From Chlorohelix sp037138995 (lineage in GTDB: Bacteria; Chloroflexota; Chloroflexia; Chloroheliales; Chloroheliaceae): a stretch of 64,000 bases of DNA. Location: positions 1 to 64,000 of the forward strand of contig NZ_JBAXHI010000020.1 of the NCBI RefSeq assembly GCF_037138995.1, in the 5' to 3' direction. Position numbers and translations under genes: made by a program. Numbering within the stretch: position 1 is the stretch's first letter; each line of letters opens with the position of its first letter. This document shows, piece by piece, positions 7,827-17,640 of this stretch. The notes beneath the pieces are model-generated. The model was not told the origin of the DNA and made no database searches. It was given only the letters and a program-made list of their open reading frames with translations.

Positions 7827-9122
7827 TATTATAGCAACTAATTTAGGCGGTATCGCTTTTATTGGGCTAAAAATAAAGGCGGCAAGAATTTGCATGGTTG
7901 CTTCTTTGAGCGCGTCATTTGTACGGGCGTGAATTTGTAGCAAAGACTCTCCCCGCTCCACATAGTCCCCGACCTTGTGATGCAGTATTAAACCCACTGC
8001 CGGGTCTATTGCATCTGTTTTTACTTTGCGTCCTGCGCCAAGCAAATGAGCGGTAATGCCCACAGTTTCGGCATCAATAGCGGAGATATAGCCGGATTGT
8101 GGCGCTAAGACCTCACCCTTAAAGGGGGCGTTAGGTAAAAGCTCAGGGTTATCCAAAAACTTCGTATCCCCGCCCTGATTAGCTACGAATTGCTTGTATT
8201 TTTCAAAAGCCGCGCCCGAATCTAGCGCAAAATGTAATTGAGCGTGGGCTTCTAGCTCACTTTCTGCGCGTCCGCTCATTACAATTAATTGGCTACCAAG
8301 TATAAAAGCAAGCTCTAAGAGGTCAGGAGGACCCTTTCTCTGAAGAGTTTCAATTGCTTCACGTACTTCTAGCGCATTGCCTACCGCCCGACCTAAAGGT
8401 TGCTCCATACTACTTAGAACAGCCCGCACTTTGCGCCCTGCGCCCTGCCCAATTTCCACCATAGTTTTTGCCAAATGTGTGGCATCCTCAAGCGTTTTCA
8501 TAAACGCGCCTTTGCCGAATTTTACATCCAGCACGATACAGTTTGTGCCTGCCGCAATTTTTTTGCTCATCACGCTTGCCGCAATTAAGGGGATGCTCTC
8601 GACCGTACCAGTTACATCGCGCAAGGCGTAAAGCTTGCCATCGGCGGGCGCAAGCTCGCTACTTTGTCCGCTTACCACCAATCCCACCTTAGCGAAAGCT
8701 TCGAGAAATTCGGTATCGGATAGAGCCGCATGGAAACCCGGAATAGTTTCCAGTTTATCCACCGTACCGCCAAAATAGCCCAAGCCCCGCCCGCTCATTT
8801 TGGCGATAGGTAGCCCGGTAGCCGCTACCAGAGGGGTAACTACCATTGTGGTTTTGTCGCCCACCCCACCCGTACTATGTTTGTCCGCAACTACCGGCGC
8901 AATATGGCTTAAATCCAGTTGCTTACCGCTGGCTGCCATCGCAAGAGTCAACGCAATGGTTTCTTCGGCAGTCATCCCGCGAAAAAACACCGCCATTGCG
9001 AATGCCGCCGCCTGATAATCCGGGATTTCGCCCTTGCTATACCCCTCGATGAGGAAATTAATTTCTTCGGTAGTAAGGGCGAAGCCGTCACGCTTCTTGA
9101 TAATAATATCAACCACACGCAT
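7821..9122 (-). CDS. pdp: pyrimidine-nucleoside (thymidine) phosphorylase
   Basis: Phosphorolysis of pyrimidine nucleosides to base and (deoxy)ribose-1-phosphate, in nucleoside salvage. The ATG at 9122 gives 433 residues beginning MRVVDIIIKKRDG, as is usual for the family, with GGAGAG seven bases upstream; a longer reading into the upstream gene is not supported. Family signatures are DKHSTGGVGDKTT (phosphate/nucleoside site) and SGRGLGYFGGTVDKLE. Asp/Lys residues of the active site are present. The start lies two bases after the stop of the transporter gene, so the two are translationally coupled. Confidence 0.92.
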   Translation of the reverse strand: MRVVDIIIKKRDGFALTTEEINFLIEGYSKGEIPDYQAAAFAMAVFFRGMTAEETIALTLAMAASGKQLDLSHIAPVVADKHSTGGVGDKTTMVVTPLVAATGLPIAKMSGRGLGYFGGTVDKLETIPGFHAALSDTEFLEAFAKVGLVVSGQSSELAPADGKLYALRDVTGTVESIPLIAASVMSKKIAAGTNCIVLDVKFGKGAFMKTLEDATHLAKTMVEIGQGAGRKVRAVLSSMEQPLGRAVGNALEVREAIETLQRKGPPDLLELAFILGSQLIVMSGRAESELEAHAQLHFALDSGAAFEKYKQFVANQGGDTKFLDNPELLPNAPFKGEVLAPQSGYISAIDAETVGITAHLLGAGRKVKTDAIDPAVGLILHHKVGDYVERGESLLQIHARTNDALKEATMQILAAFIFSPIKAIPPKLVAIIV

Positions 9123-9124
9123 TG

Positions 9125-11389
9125 CTATCTCTCCAAGTGATAAGGTACGGAAGTAATTACCACCCCTCGCATATTGTGTAGCGCGGCTCTGAGACGAAAC
9201 GCGGTCTGGTTGTGCAGCAGTCTTTGCCACCACTTAGCAGTTACAAATTCTGGGATGACTACCGTAATTGTTTCATCTGGGTCTTGGCGGTGCAAATCAT
9301 CTATGTAAGTCAATAGAGCGCCTATAACATTGCGGTAAGGCGTTTCTACGCCAACGAGCGGGATTTCTACACCGGACTCATCCCATTTTTCGCGCAAGCC
9401 ATCTATTGCTTCGCTGCTATCGCTTACAAAAACCGCCACAACTTCATCTGATAAAGCTTTGGCATAGGAGAGAGTACGCAAAGTAACTTGGTTAAGATTG
9501 GAGACAGGCACAACCACAGTATGATGCTCCATATTTAAAGATTGGACTTGCTTCGGCAGCTTTTTTTCTTTTGAAACGGTCAAGTCTTCGCCAAAACGGC
9601 TATAGTGGCGATGTATTGAGAGGAATATCAGGTATAGTATTGGAATAAGGGCTACCACTAACCATGCGCCCAATAGGAATTTGGTAAAAGCAATTACCAG
9701 CAGAACTACGAAAGTGGTTAAACATCCCAACCCGTTCATTGCAATATTTTTGCCCCAACCCGGCGTTCGTAAACGCCACCAACGCACCACCATGCCTGCT
9801 TGCGAGAGCGTAAAGGAGGTAAAAACCCCCACAGCATATAAGGGCAACAAAGCGTTAGTATTGCCGTCAAAAATTACAATCAAAATGCCGGCAAGAAAAC
9901 CTAGCGCAATAATACCGGTGGAGAAAGCCAGCCTATCACCCTGATGCTTGAACAGGTTGGGCATAAAACGGTCACGCGCTAAAAACCAAGAAAGGCGCGG
10001 GAAATCGCTGAAAGCGGTATTTGCTGCCAGCACTAGAATCAAGGCGGTAGTGGCTGAAACTACAAAGTAGAAAGGGCTATCACCCACAATATGCTTGGTA
10101 AGCTGTGAGATTAATGTCTCGTAGTGTGGCGCAGTTTCTTCGATTGGTACAATGTGGTATTGGGAAGATAAGAAGGAAATACCGATAAACAAAATCACCA
10201 AGATAGTAGCCATCCATGTCAAGGTGGCGCGGGCGTTTTTAGCTTCGGGGGCGCGGAAAGCCGGCACACCATCTGAAATAGCTTCAATCCCCGTCATTGC
10301 CGTACAGCCAGAAGCAAAGGCGCGTAGAATTACAAACAGGCTTATATTTTCGAACTGCTTAGGCAACTCAATTTCGGGAGGCGTTACCGGGTTGCCAATG
10401 CTAAACCCGAAAGCGACATTAATAAAACCTAGTATCAGTAATAATGAGATACTGAAAATAAACAAGTAAGTCGGCAGCGTAAATATCATGCCACTCTCAC
10501 GCACACCGCGAAGGTTTGCCAGCGTTATGAACGCGATAAACAAGAGGCAGATTTCAGACCTCACTATGTTTAGACCGGGAAAGGCTGAGGTTATAGCGGA
10601 AACACCTGCGGAAATACTCACGGCGACAGTCAAAACATAGTCAATCAGTAAGGAAGCCGCCGCTACCAAGCCCGGCGTGACTCCTAGATTATCCTTAGCC
10701 ACTATATAGCTTCCCCCGCCTTTGGGATAAGCGGCAATAGTTTGTCGGTAGCTAAGACTTACTATTATCAGTAATAAGCCGATACCCATTGAGATAGGTA
10801 ACGCTAGGCTGAGGTTGTCCCTTCCAGTCAAAATCAACACCAACAAAATAGCTTCGGTGGCGTAGGCAGTAGAGGATAGCGCATCGGAAGAAAGTACCGC
10901 CAGCGCCTGTACCTTGCTCAAACGTTGGTGTTGCGCTTCGGAACTGGCGATAGGTTGCCCGATTAGAAATCGTTTGGCTTTTAGTATGGAACGACCAAAG
11001 GTGGTGCGTGGTGCGGAGGTAGCTTTTGCCGTAAAGCTTAACCCGCTTTGGTAACGGATATTATTGCTGGAAGTGGACTTGGCAATACGCACATAACGGT
11101 CACCCGGTTTTTTCCCTCGGCGTAAAGGTTCTTCATACCAATCGTTTTCATCTTTTTCAGGTACGCTACTTGGCGTAGTTTTGCCGACAGGGGCGGCAGT
11201 ATTGGCGATTTCGTTAGAGGTTCTAGGGTCAGGAAGGGCGACTGCATTGTCGATTTGTCCTGTGATTATTTCACTTTGGGCGGTTTTGGAACTAACTTTA
11301 AAGCTCTGGCGTTTTGTTCCAGAATTTGCAGATGAAGCAGCGCCAGAACCCGTCTCAATCTTCTGTGACGGGTCTATTTCTTGACTCAT
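9125..11389 (-). CDS. KimA-like APC-superfamily K+/amino-acid transporter
   Basis: 754 residues from the ATG at 11389; an upstream TTG is also in frame, but the ATG has GGAGGA 12 bases before it. Residues 1-150 are a hydrophilic, Ser/Lys-rich extension. The transporter core starts near RFLIGQP and has the KimA (B. subtilis YdaO) signatures LSSDALSSTAYATE, SYRQTI and YPKGGGSYIVAKDNLG, then about 12 membrane helices. The C-terminal ~140 residues (HTVVVPVSNLNQ...) resemble a universal-stress-like cytosolic domain. KimA imports K+ and is inhibited by c-di-AMP; substrate here is inferred from similarity. I looked for a ydaO-type c-di-AMP riboswitch upstream and did not see one. Confidence 0.82.
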   Translation of the reverse strand: MSQEIDPSQKIETGSGAASSANSGTKRQSFKVSSKTAQSEIITGQIDNAVALPDPRTSNEIANTAAPVGKTTPSSVPEKDENDWYEEPLRRGKKPGDRYVRIAKSTSSNNIRYQSGLSFTAKATSAPRTTFGRSILKAKRFLIGQPIASSEAQHQRLSKVQALAVLSSDALSSTAYATEAILLVLILTGRDNLSLALPISMGIGLLLIIVSLSYRQTIAAYPKGGGSYIVAKDNLGVTPGLVAAASLLIDYVLTVAVSISAGVSAITSAFPGLNIVRSEICLLFIAFITLANLRGVRESGMIFTLPTYLFIFSISLLLILGFINVAFGFSIGNPVTPPEIELPKQFENISLFVILRAFASGCTAMTGIEAISDGVPAFRAPEAKNARATLTWMATILVILFIGISFLSSQYHIVPIEETAPHYETLISQLTKHIVGDSPFYFVVSATTALILVLAANTAFSDFPRLSWFLARDRFMPNLFKHQGDRLAFSTGIIALGFLAGILIVIFDGNTNALLPLYAVGVFTSFTLSQAGMVVRWWRLRTPGWGKNIAMNGLGCLTTFVVLLVIAFTKFLLGAWLVVALIPILYLIFLSIHRHYSRFGEDLTVSKEKKLPKQVQSLNMEHHTVVVPVSNLNQVTLRTLSYAKALSDEVVAVFVSDSSEAIDGLREKWDESGVEIPLVGVETPYRNVIGALLTYIDDLHRQDPDETITVVIPEFVTAKWWQRLLHNQTAFRLRAALHNMRGVVITSVPYHLER

Positions 11390-11637
11390 ATTAAACGTTA
11401 TTCCTCCGAAGCTGCGTAATACATTTTTGCCAACTGAAAACAATTCAATATATTTAAAGCTTTGCTGTCTAAAACCCCTTTACATATAGCCTTATTATAC
11501 GACTCAATGCAATAGAGTAGAGTAGAGTTAAAAGAAAAGCACCTGACGCACGGTTGTTTCTTGCGCTAGTTTATCAAAACTGGCATTGATGTTATCTCCT
11601 CCCACTATAGATAGAAGGTAACAGATAATATTGTGGT

Positions 11638-12432
11638 TTAGCAAGCAATAAATAGCCCGGTGTTTTTCCGAATGAAAAAATAACCTTGCTGCGCTATTTC
11701 AGTTTCTACATACTCAATAATCTCGTTTTTTTGCGATTCGGTCAAGTTTTGGTACGAAGCGATGTAATTTACAACTGAGGTCGCTTCGGTAACATGTAAG
11801 TTTCCTTCAAAAAGGAAAAGCTCCACGTTGGTAAAAACCTCCTCAAGTTGTGTGCGACCGTTCTCAAGGCTGAAGGCGCGGGCATGCGTAGGATGTGGAT
11901 GGTGGTCAAAAAATTTAGCCATCAAGTCGCCCAATTCTTGCAAATGCGCCAACCCATTGGTGGCAGCAAAAAAATGCCCACTTGGTTTTAAGACTCGTCT
12001 TATTTCCGCCAAACCTTTTTTGCGGTCTGGTAGATGATACAGCATATGGTTAGCAATAATCGCATCGAAACTGGCAGCATGGTAGGGCATAGCCTGAGCG
12101 TCAAAACTGGCAAATTTGAAATGATTTAGCTTTTTTAGTTGGGTTTTGGTGGCTTGCAGCATTCCCGCTGAGAAATCGGACAGAGTAATTTCCCAACCGG
12201 TTGGTATTCGGTCAAGATTTTCAGCCCAGAGTTTGCCAGTTCCACAACCGAGTTCAAGCACGTGGGCTTGTGCCGGAAGGTTAAAGTGGTCAAATACCCA
12301 GCGTTGCCATGAATAATTTCGGGTACTAAACCGCTCGTGTAGTTCGATGCGGGCTTTAAGGTTATCTGCGGAACTGTACTGCTGGTTCAACAAGTAAGTT
12401 TGATTAGTAGGTTCTGGCATTAACATTGACAT
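11638..12432 (-). CDS. class I SAM-dependent methyltransferase
   Basis: 264 residues from the ATG at 12432, preceded by AAAGGGG. A longer in-frame reading to 12591 runs into an intergenic repeat copy and is rejected. Motif I VLELGCGTGKLW, motif II region ITLSDFSAGML and post-I ANHMLYHLPDR identify a Methyltransf_11-type Rossmann fold. The C-terminal part (residues 190-264) is hydrophilic. The substrate cannot be inferred. A TATAAT lies just upstream near 12463. The gene is monocistronic. Confidence 0.82.
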   Translation of the reverse strand: MSMLMPEPTNQTYLLNQQYSSADNLKARIELHERFSTRNYSWQRWVFDHFNLPAQAHVLELGCGTGKLWAENLDRIPTGWEITLSDFSAGMLQATKTQLKKLNHFKFASFDAQAMPYHAASFDAIIANHMLYHLPDRKKGLAEIRRVLKPSGHFFAATNGLAHLQELGDLMAKFFDHHPHPTHARAFSLENGRTQLEEVFTNVELFLFEGNLHVTEATSVVNYIASYQNLTESQKNEIIEYVETEIAQQGYFFIRKNTGLFIAC

Positions 12433-12504
12433 TGCTAAACGCACCCCTTTCACATACTCATTATAGTGCGCTTTAATGAATTTCCAAATAGATGGGGCAA
12501 TAAA

Positions 12505-12575
12505 AGCAGGGCGGGAAATCGCGACCCGGAGGTCGCTCGTACAGGATTCTGAGGTTCGGATTGGTAGGGATTTTA
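12505..12575. repeat. mosaic intergenic repeat, copy 4
   Basis: The module at 12511-12545 matches 34771-34805 at 34 of 35 positions. A second module at 12553-12569 matches 19232-19248 and, inverted, parts of copies 2 and 3. Confidence 0.78.
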
Positions 12576-12600
12576 GATTAAGGGGATTCAACCCAAATTA

Positions 12601-12672
12601 ACCACCAAGACACCGAGAACACCAAGAGAACTGAAATAAATAATTCTTCGTGTCCTTTGTGCCTTTGTGGTG
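12601..12672. repeat. imperfect long inverted repeat
   Basis: The left arm at 12601-12630 (ACCACCAAGACACC...) pairs imperfectly with the right arm at 12644-12672 (...CTTTGTGCCTTTGTGGTG) around an AT-rich loop. From memory, this style of 'CCACAAAGGCACGAAGGACAC' palindrome is common between genes in environmental bacteria. It has no T tract. The rest of the 12433-12822 gap has copy 4 and a short repeat fragment near 12689-12715. Confidence 0.55.
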
Positions 12673-12822
12673 ATATTTTCATCCAAAATCAGATGCGCCC
12701 TCGATGGGTTGCTCGGGATTTTTGCGTTGGCTTTTTTAGTTGCGGTGTAAAGCACTTTATACTAATATCTTTGCTTGCAATGCTCTTTTTTATTCCAAGC
12801 GTACTCTGAAAGGTAAAGACAG

Positions 12823-13590
12823 ATGGATTTGCAGAACAAGGGTGTTTTGGTAACAGGCGGGGCTTCCGGCTTAGGGGCAGCCTGTGTGCGGTTATTTAAT
12901 GCTTCCGGTGCAAAGGTGATAGTAGCTGACCTCAATGAAGAACTTGGCTTACAACTTGCCAATGAACTAGGTGAAAACGTTAAATTTGTTAAAACCGATG
13001 TAGTTAGCGAGGAATCGGCAACCGCTACGGTAAAAGCTACGGTAGAAGCATTTGGAGGCATTCACATTGCAATCAATTGCGCTGGTATCGGTAGCGCAGA
13101 GCGCACCGTTGGCAAAGATGCGCCCCATCCCCTCAATTCTTTTAACAAGGTTATTCAGATTAATTTAGTCGGCACTTTCAATATTATTCGTTTGGCAGCC
13201 TTTGCAATGTCCACTAATGAACCGGGCGAAGATGGAGAGCGTGGCGTAATTATCAATACTGCTTCGGTAGCGGCTTTTGATGGTCAAATCGGACAGGCGG
13301 CATATGCGGCTTCCAAAGGCGGCATTGTTGGTATGACTCTACCGATAGCCCGCGACCTGTCTCGACTCGGTATAAGAGTAGTAACCATTGCTCCGGGTCT
13401 TTTTGATACGCCTTTGCTGGCAGGTTTGCCCGAACCGGCGCGTTTATCTTTGGGGCAACAAGTTCCATTCCCCTCGCGCTTGGGTAATCCAGACGAATAC
13501 GCAGCTTTGGCAAAGCATATCACCGAGAACCGCATGCTCAACGGTGAGGTTATCCGCCTTGATGGCGCGATTCGCATGGCTCCCCGCTAG
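12823..13590 (+). CDS. type 2 3-hydroxyacyl-CoA dehydrogenase (SDR)
   Basis: 255 residues, the standard length for classical short-chain dehydrogenases. Cofactor motif TGGASGLG is at 12-19, followed by VADLNE (acidic residue favouring NAD), NCAGI, and the catalytic Ser in NTASVAAFDG with Tyr-x3-Lys in YAASKGG. The insert with GKDAPHPLNSF and the C-terminal GEVIRLDGAIRMAPR closely match the HSD17B10 / 3-hydroxyacyl-CoA dehydrogenase type-2 subgroup, which acts in fatty-acid or branched-chain amino-acid oxidation. It stands alone between repeats and a convergent membrane gene. Confidence 0.88.
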   Translation: MDLQNKGVLVTGGASGLGAACVRLFNASGAKVIVADLNEELGLQLANELGENVKFVKTDVVSEESATATVKATVEAFGGIHIAINCAGIGSAERTVGKDAPHPLNSFNKVIQINLVGTFNIIRLAAFAMSTNEPGEDGERGVIINTASVAAFDGQIGQAAYAASKGGIVGMTLPIARDLSRLGIRVVTIAPGLFDTPLLAGLPEPARLSLGQQVPFPSRLGNPDEYAALAKHITENRMLNGEVIRLDGAIRMAPR

Positions 13591-13603
13591 ATAATCACTA
13601 AGA

Positions 13604-13623
13604 CGAGGGGCGTAAGCCCCTTG
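13604..13623. terminator. short hairpin between convergent genes
   Basis: GAGGGGCGTAAGCCCCTT forms a small stem (AGGGGC / GCCCCT) just after the SDR stop and before the convergent gene's stop. There is no T run, so termination is uncertain. It resembles the stronger hairpin at 53579. Confidence 0.35.
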
Positions 13624-13630
13624 CCTGAAA

Positions 13631-15157
13631 TTACCCTTTTAATTGCGCCGTTTTGACCAACCGAAATCCGAGCCACAGCGTTAGACCTAGCCAGAAAAAT
13701 GGGGAAATCCAGTAGAGCGGCGAGGCTGGTTCTATAAAATTGACGTAAGAGGGGAAAAAATTCGCAAGTCCCACCCCTTTTAGAAACGGTATGTTCTCCT
13801 CTAGCCCTAACAATAATTTTGCCGGGTTTGTATCTTCCCAATGGTAGCTAAGGCGCGGGTTAAGCACAAATGCTACGGTAATAAGCGCACCCCAACCCGC
13901 TGATACCACTATGAATAGCTTAAATAATTTACCTTGCAATGCGCTAAACGCTTGCGCCATTGGTAAAGCCAGCAAAGGCACTATCGGCAATAAATAACGG
14001 GCGGGCGGACACCATTGTCCCCACCATTTATTATAATCGGCTACAAGTATGTAATAAGGTAGGATAATTGCTATTAGCCAGTAAAATTCAGCTTTGTTTG
14101 GTAGGTTGCCTGAAAAGCCCCGTTTTACCAGCCATGCCAGCGGTATCAAGTACACCGGGCTGTACATCAGCAAACCGTATTTTTGGTCGAATAACAAACC
14201 TAACAAACCTATCGGTAGTGTTAACGGATTGGCGAAACCATCGTGGTCGGCGGTATTGGGAAAAGGCGTTCCATAGAGATACATGAAATATCCGATGAAT
14301 AGGATACCAAAAAAGGCTACGGGTAGCAATAATGCTACATATCCCCTCCGGGAGATATTCCCGCTACCGCCTTTTCGCAAACTCCAGAGCAAGTATAAAC
14401 CGAGCAATGCCGAGAGTAATAGGTATAGGTAGTGCAACCAAGGCAAGATTCCAAAACAAATGCCCGCCAACGCCAGCCGCAAATTACTTACTTTGCTGCC
14501 TTCCGCCAATAATCGCGCCTGTCTGTAGCAATATATGACGCAAAGTGCCGCCGGAAGTTGGGGAAAAATCAGATACGCGAAGCTGAAAAGCGGGGCGCTC
14601 AAGCCAAGCAACCCCAAGCATAACCATGCTATCCGGCGTTGTCGGGTAGCTTCCCAGCTTAACATAAAAATATTTAAAGCGAGAGTTGCTGCAATAGCGT
14701 TCATCAAAAACATCACGCCCAACCTTTTACCAAGCGCATAAGCTGGCGCAATGATAAAGGAAAGACCCAGACCGTGTTTGGTATAGATTCCGGCGCGTTT
14801 GGCTGTGGTATTTTGGGGATTAAGCGTTTCCAAGCCTGAACAGGGAATACCGGGCGGGAAAAAGCCTTTCCAGCCAGCCAGATATTCCTCACAAGTTGGG
14901 TAAAATTCCAGCCATGATTTAGTAGTGAACTGATTGGTTTCATCCAAATCATGGTCGTATAGAATACTCTGTGCGGTAATCAGGTAAAAAGGCTCATCTC
15001 CAGTAGGCGGGCGTAAGAAATCTTGCATACGCGGCGTGAATAAGGCAAAGAAAATGAACCCTGCCGTCCATACTATTAAGCGCAGACGAATATCAGTAAG
15101 GTTTGTATTCATAGCTGTTTGGGGAGATTGCTCCTGCATTTTCCGCTTATTGCTCAT
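13631..15157 (-). CDS. GT-C-fold membrane glycosyltransferase-like protein
   Basis: About 508 residues from the ATG at 15157; ATGs at 15175 and further upstream are alternatives and none has a strong ribosome site. After a cytosolic N-terminus, the first helix (LIVWTAGFIFFALF) is followed by an extracytoplasmic loop with RPPTGDEPFYL. That is the Asp-Glu motif seen in GT39/GT83 (PMT/ArnT-like) enzymes, which use polyprenyl-phosphate sugars. About 10-11 membrane helices follow, with periplasmic-type loops rich in Tyr/Trp. Donor and acceptor are unknown. Confidence 0.7.
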   Translation of the reverse strand: MSNKRKMQEQSPQTAMNTNLTDIRLRLIVWTAGFIFFALFTPRMQDFLRPPTGDEPFYLITAQSILYDHDLDETNQFTTKSWLEFYPTCEEYLAGWKGFFPPGIPCSGLETLNPQNTTAKRAGIYTKHGLGLSFIIAPAYALGKRLGVMFLMNAIAATLALNIFMLSWEATRQRRIAWLCLGLLGLSAPLFSFAYLIFPQLPAALCVIYCYRQARLLAEGSKVSNLRLALAGICFGILPWLHYLYLLLSALLGLYLLWSLRKGGSGNISRRGYVALLLPVAFFGILFIGYFMYLYGTPFPNTADHDGFANPLTLPIGLLGLLFDQKYGLLMYSPVYLIPLAWLVKRGFSGNLPNKAEFYWLIAIILPYYILVADYNKWWGQWCPPARYLLPIVPLLALPMAQAFSALQGKLFKLFIVVSAGWGALITVAFVLNPRLSYHWEDTNPAKLLLGLEENIPFLKGVGLANFFPSYVNFIEPASPLYWISPFFWLGLTLWLGFRLVKTAQLKG

Positions 15158-15426
15158 GTTGCCGCATTCTAGCATAAATTTGGATAATTCATAAAAATTC
15201 TTTATTAGTGGAATAAAACCCTTCAACTTATAATGCAAAAACCTTGTTTTACAAGGCTTGCCTTTATGTGTTAAAATCACTCAAGATTGTGCAAGGATGC
15301 ACAGTGGAACACAGCCGTTGCGGTATCGCTCGTTACCGTTTAAAGTTCCGCTCCGCTTTCCGCATCCCTTCACACTACGATGCTAGTACATCCAAAACAT
15401 CCAAAACAGGAGGGAGAACCCCCACT

Positions 15427-17616
15427 ATGTTTGCAGTATGGCTTGCCATTATTTACGGCGCTGGGCTTGTAGGCATTATTTTTGCTTTGTTCCTTGCCCG
15501 GCAGGTGCTTGGTAGCGATCGGGGTACACCCGAAATGCAAAACATTGCGTCTAAGATTTTTCAAGGTGCGATGGCTTTCTTGAAACGTCAGTACACCACT
15601 ATTGCATACCTTGCTGTAGTGGCGGCTGTTGCTCTAGGTGTGTTACTGGCAGTGCTTCAAAACTCCAAACCTACTTCCGGCACTTCCATTGATGGGGTGG
15701 GACTAGGTATTAAAACTTCAGTAGCCTTTTTGGTTGGGGCGCTATGTTCCGGTCTTTCCGGTTTTATCGGTATGTACATAGCCGTTCAGGCTAACCTGCG
15801 TACTGCTGCCGCTGCTCGGCGTAGTTTAGCAGATGCTCTGACTATGTCTCTACGGGGTGGGGCGGTTTCCGGCTTTTTGGTAGTGGCTCTCAGCCTAATG
15901 GGTGTTACCACCATTTTGCTGGCATACGGCGGTACCAGCTTTGGCAGTGATTTCAAGGATGAGGCAACCGTTAATAATATCCTGACTAGCATCGTGGGCT
16001 TTGGTTTTGGCGCTAGTTTTGTGGCGTTGTTCGCACAGCTTGGCGGCGGTATCTACACCAAAGCGGCAGACGTGGGCGCAGACTTGGTGGGTAAGGTTGA
16101 AGCAGGCATTCCCGAAGACGACCCGCGCAACCCGGCGGTAATTGCCGACTTGGTGGGTGACAACGTGGGTGACTGCGCCGGTCGTGGCGCTGACCTGTTT
16201 GAATCCACCGCTGCTGAGAACATCGGCGCAATTATATTGGGCGCGGTATTGTACAAAGTCAGCCCTACTCATGATGCGGCATGGGTGATGTTCCCGCTGG
16301 TAATTATGGCTCTTGGTATCATTGCTTCGCTTATCGGGGTGTTGGTAGTTCGTCCCAGCAAGAAGATGCACGATGCGATGAGTGACTTAAACATTGGTTA
16401 CTATACCACCGCTTTCTTCTGTGTAATCGGGCTGGTGGGCGTTTCCTTCTGGATGTTTGGCAGTACCGGATATGCGGATGCAAACTGGAAATTCGCCCTT
16501 TGCGGTATTTTCGGTATCTTGACTAGCTTCGCTTTCGTGCTGTTTACCCAGTATTACACTGCGGGTGCGTGGCGACCCGTTAGGGAAATTGCCGAAGCCT
16601 CCAAAACGGGACCTGCTACGGTAGTTATTGCCGGTACGGCGGTTGGTTTTGAAACCACTGCGCCTAGCACTTTGGTAATCGGCGCGGCTTTGCTCGGCTC
16701 TTACTTCGTGGGTGACTCGATTCCCGGTTTGCCGTTGGGCGGTATCTTTGGAACAGCCGTAGCAACGATGGGTATGTTGATGTCTGCCGCTTATATCTTG
16801 GCGATGGATACCTTTGGACCTATTACCGATAATGCCGGCGGCATCACTGAAATGAGCGATTCTCCTAAAGAGGTTCGCGAAATTACAGATGCGCTGGATT
16901 CGGTTGGCAATACCACCAAAGCTTTAACCAAAGGTTATGCGGTTGGTTCGGCTGCTTTGGCTGCCTTCTTGCTGTTCTCGGCTTATCTGGAAGCGGCAAA
17001 ACTGATGTCGCCCTCCTCCACTGTTCAAAAACCGGAGCCGCTGGTAAACCTAGCTAACCCGGTGGTGTTTGTGGGCGGCTTTATCGGGGCGGCTCTTATC
17101 TTCCTGTTTAGCTCAATGACGGTACGCGCTGTGGGTAAAGCGGCAGGTAGCATGATTGAAGAAGTGCGCCGCCAGTTCCGCAGCGACCCCGGTATTATGG
17201 CTGGAACTAGCGAACCTGATTATGCCCGCTGTGTGGATATTTCCACTCGCGGCGCACTCAAGGCGATGGTTATGCCCGGTTTGCTTGCAGTCGGTACGCC
17301 GATAATAGTCGGTTTGACGTTGAGAGCGCAAGGCGCCGCCGGTATGTTGATGATTGGTACTATCGTGGGTGTATTGATGGCGAACTATTTGAATAACGCG
17401 GGTGGCGCGTGGGATAACGCCAAGAAGTACATTGAGGCAGGTAATTTGAAGGACGCTACGGGCAAGGTTCTTGGCAAAAAGAGTGACGCGCATGCTGCCG
17501 CTGTAGTAGGCGACACGGTGGGCGACCCCTTCAAGGATACCAGCGGACCTTCGCTGCATGTGCTTATCAAATTGCTGTCCACCATTACGTTGGTGTTAGT
17601 ACCGTTGTTTATCTAG
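15427..17616 (+). CDS. hppA: K+-independent membrane-bound pyrophosphatase
   Basis: Hydrolyses pyrophosphate and pumps protons across the membrane. The ATG at 15427, 12 bases after AGGAGGG, gives 729 residues starting in the first helix; the longer in-frame reading is not needed. The substrate-binding region contains DVGADLVGKVEAGIPEDDPRN and GDNVGDCAGRGADLFE, with the C-terminal GDTVGDPFKDTSGPS. The K+-selector segment reads GNTTKALTKGYA with Lys498 and Thr501, the K+-independent signature (K+-dependent enzymes have Ala and Gly there). About 15-16 helices. It recovers energy from biosynthetic pyrophosphate. Confidence 0.95.
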   Translation: MFAVWLAIIYGAGLVGIIFALFLARQVLGSDRGTPEMQNIASKIFQGAMAFLKRQYTTIAYLAVVAAVALGVLLAVLQNSKPTSGTSIDGVGLGIKTSVAFLVGALCSGLSGFIGMYIAVQANLRTAAAARRSLADALTMSLRGGAVSGFLVVALSLMGVTTILLAYGGTSFGSDFKDEATVNNILTSIVGFGFGASFVALFAQLGGGIYTKAADVGADLVGKVEAGIPEDDPRNPAVIADLVGDNVGDCAGRGADLFESTAAENIGAIILGAVLYKVSPTHDAAWVMFPLVIMALGIIASLIGVLVVRPSKKMHDAMSDLNIGYYTTAFFCVIGLVGVSFWMFGSTGYADANWKFALCGIFGILTSFAFVLFTQYYTAGAWRPVREIAEASKTGPATVVIAGTAVGFETTAPSTLVIGAALLGSYFVGDSIPGLPLGGIFGTAVATMGMLMSAAYILAMDTFGPITDNAGGITEMSDSPKEVREITDALDSVGNTTKALTKGYAVGSAALAAFLLFSAYLEAAKLMSPSSTVQKPEPLVNLANPVVFVGGFIGAALIFLFSSMTVRAVGKAAGSMIEEVRRQFRSDPGIMAGTSEPDYARCVDISTRGALKAMVMPGLLAVGTPIIVGLTLRAQGAAGMLMIGTIVGVLMANYLNNAGGAWDNAKKYIEAGNLKDATGKVLGKKSDAHAAAVVGDTVGDPFKDTSGPSLHVLIKLLSTITLVLVPLFI

Positions 17617-17640
17617 GATTAAAATAATAGTAACTATTCA

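Noticed and set aside
11390..11637. Possible c-di-AMP (ydaO) riboswitch before the KimA-like gene
   Set aside because: I looked for the conserved core segments on the minus strand and did not find them.
12433..12591. N-terminal extension of the methyltransferase
   Set aside because: The extra residues are translated from intergenic repeat copy 4; a ribosome site supports the start at 12432.
15895..16371. Minus-strand open frame inside the pyrophosphatase gene
   Set aside because: The plus frame is a full-length, motif-complete hppA; the shadow frame has no domain or ribosome site.
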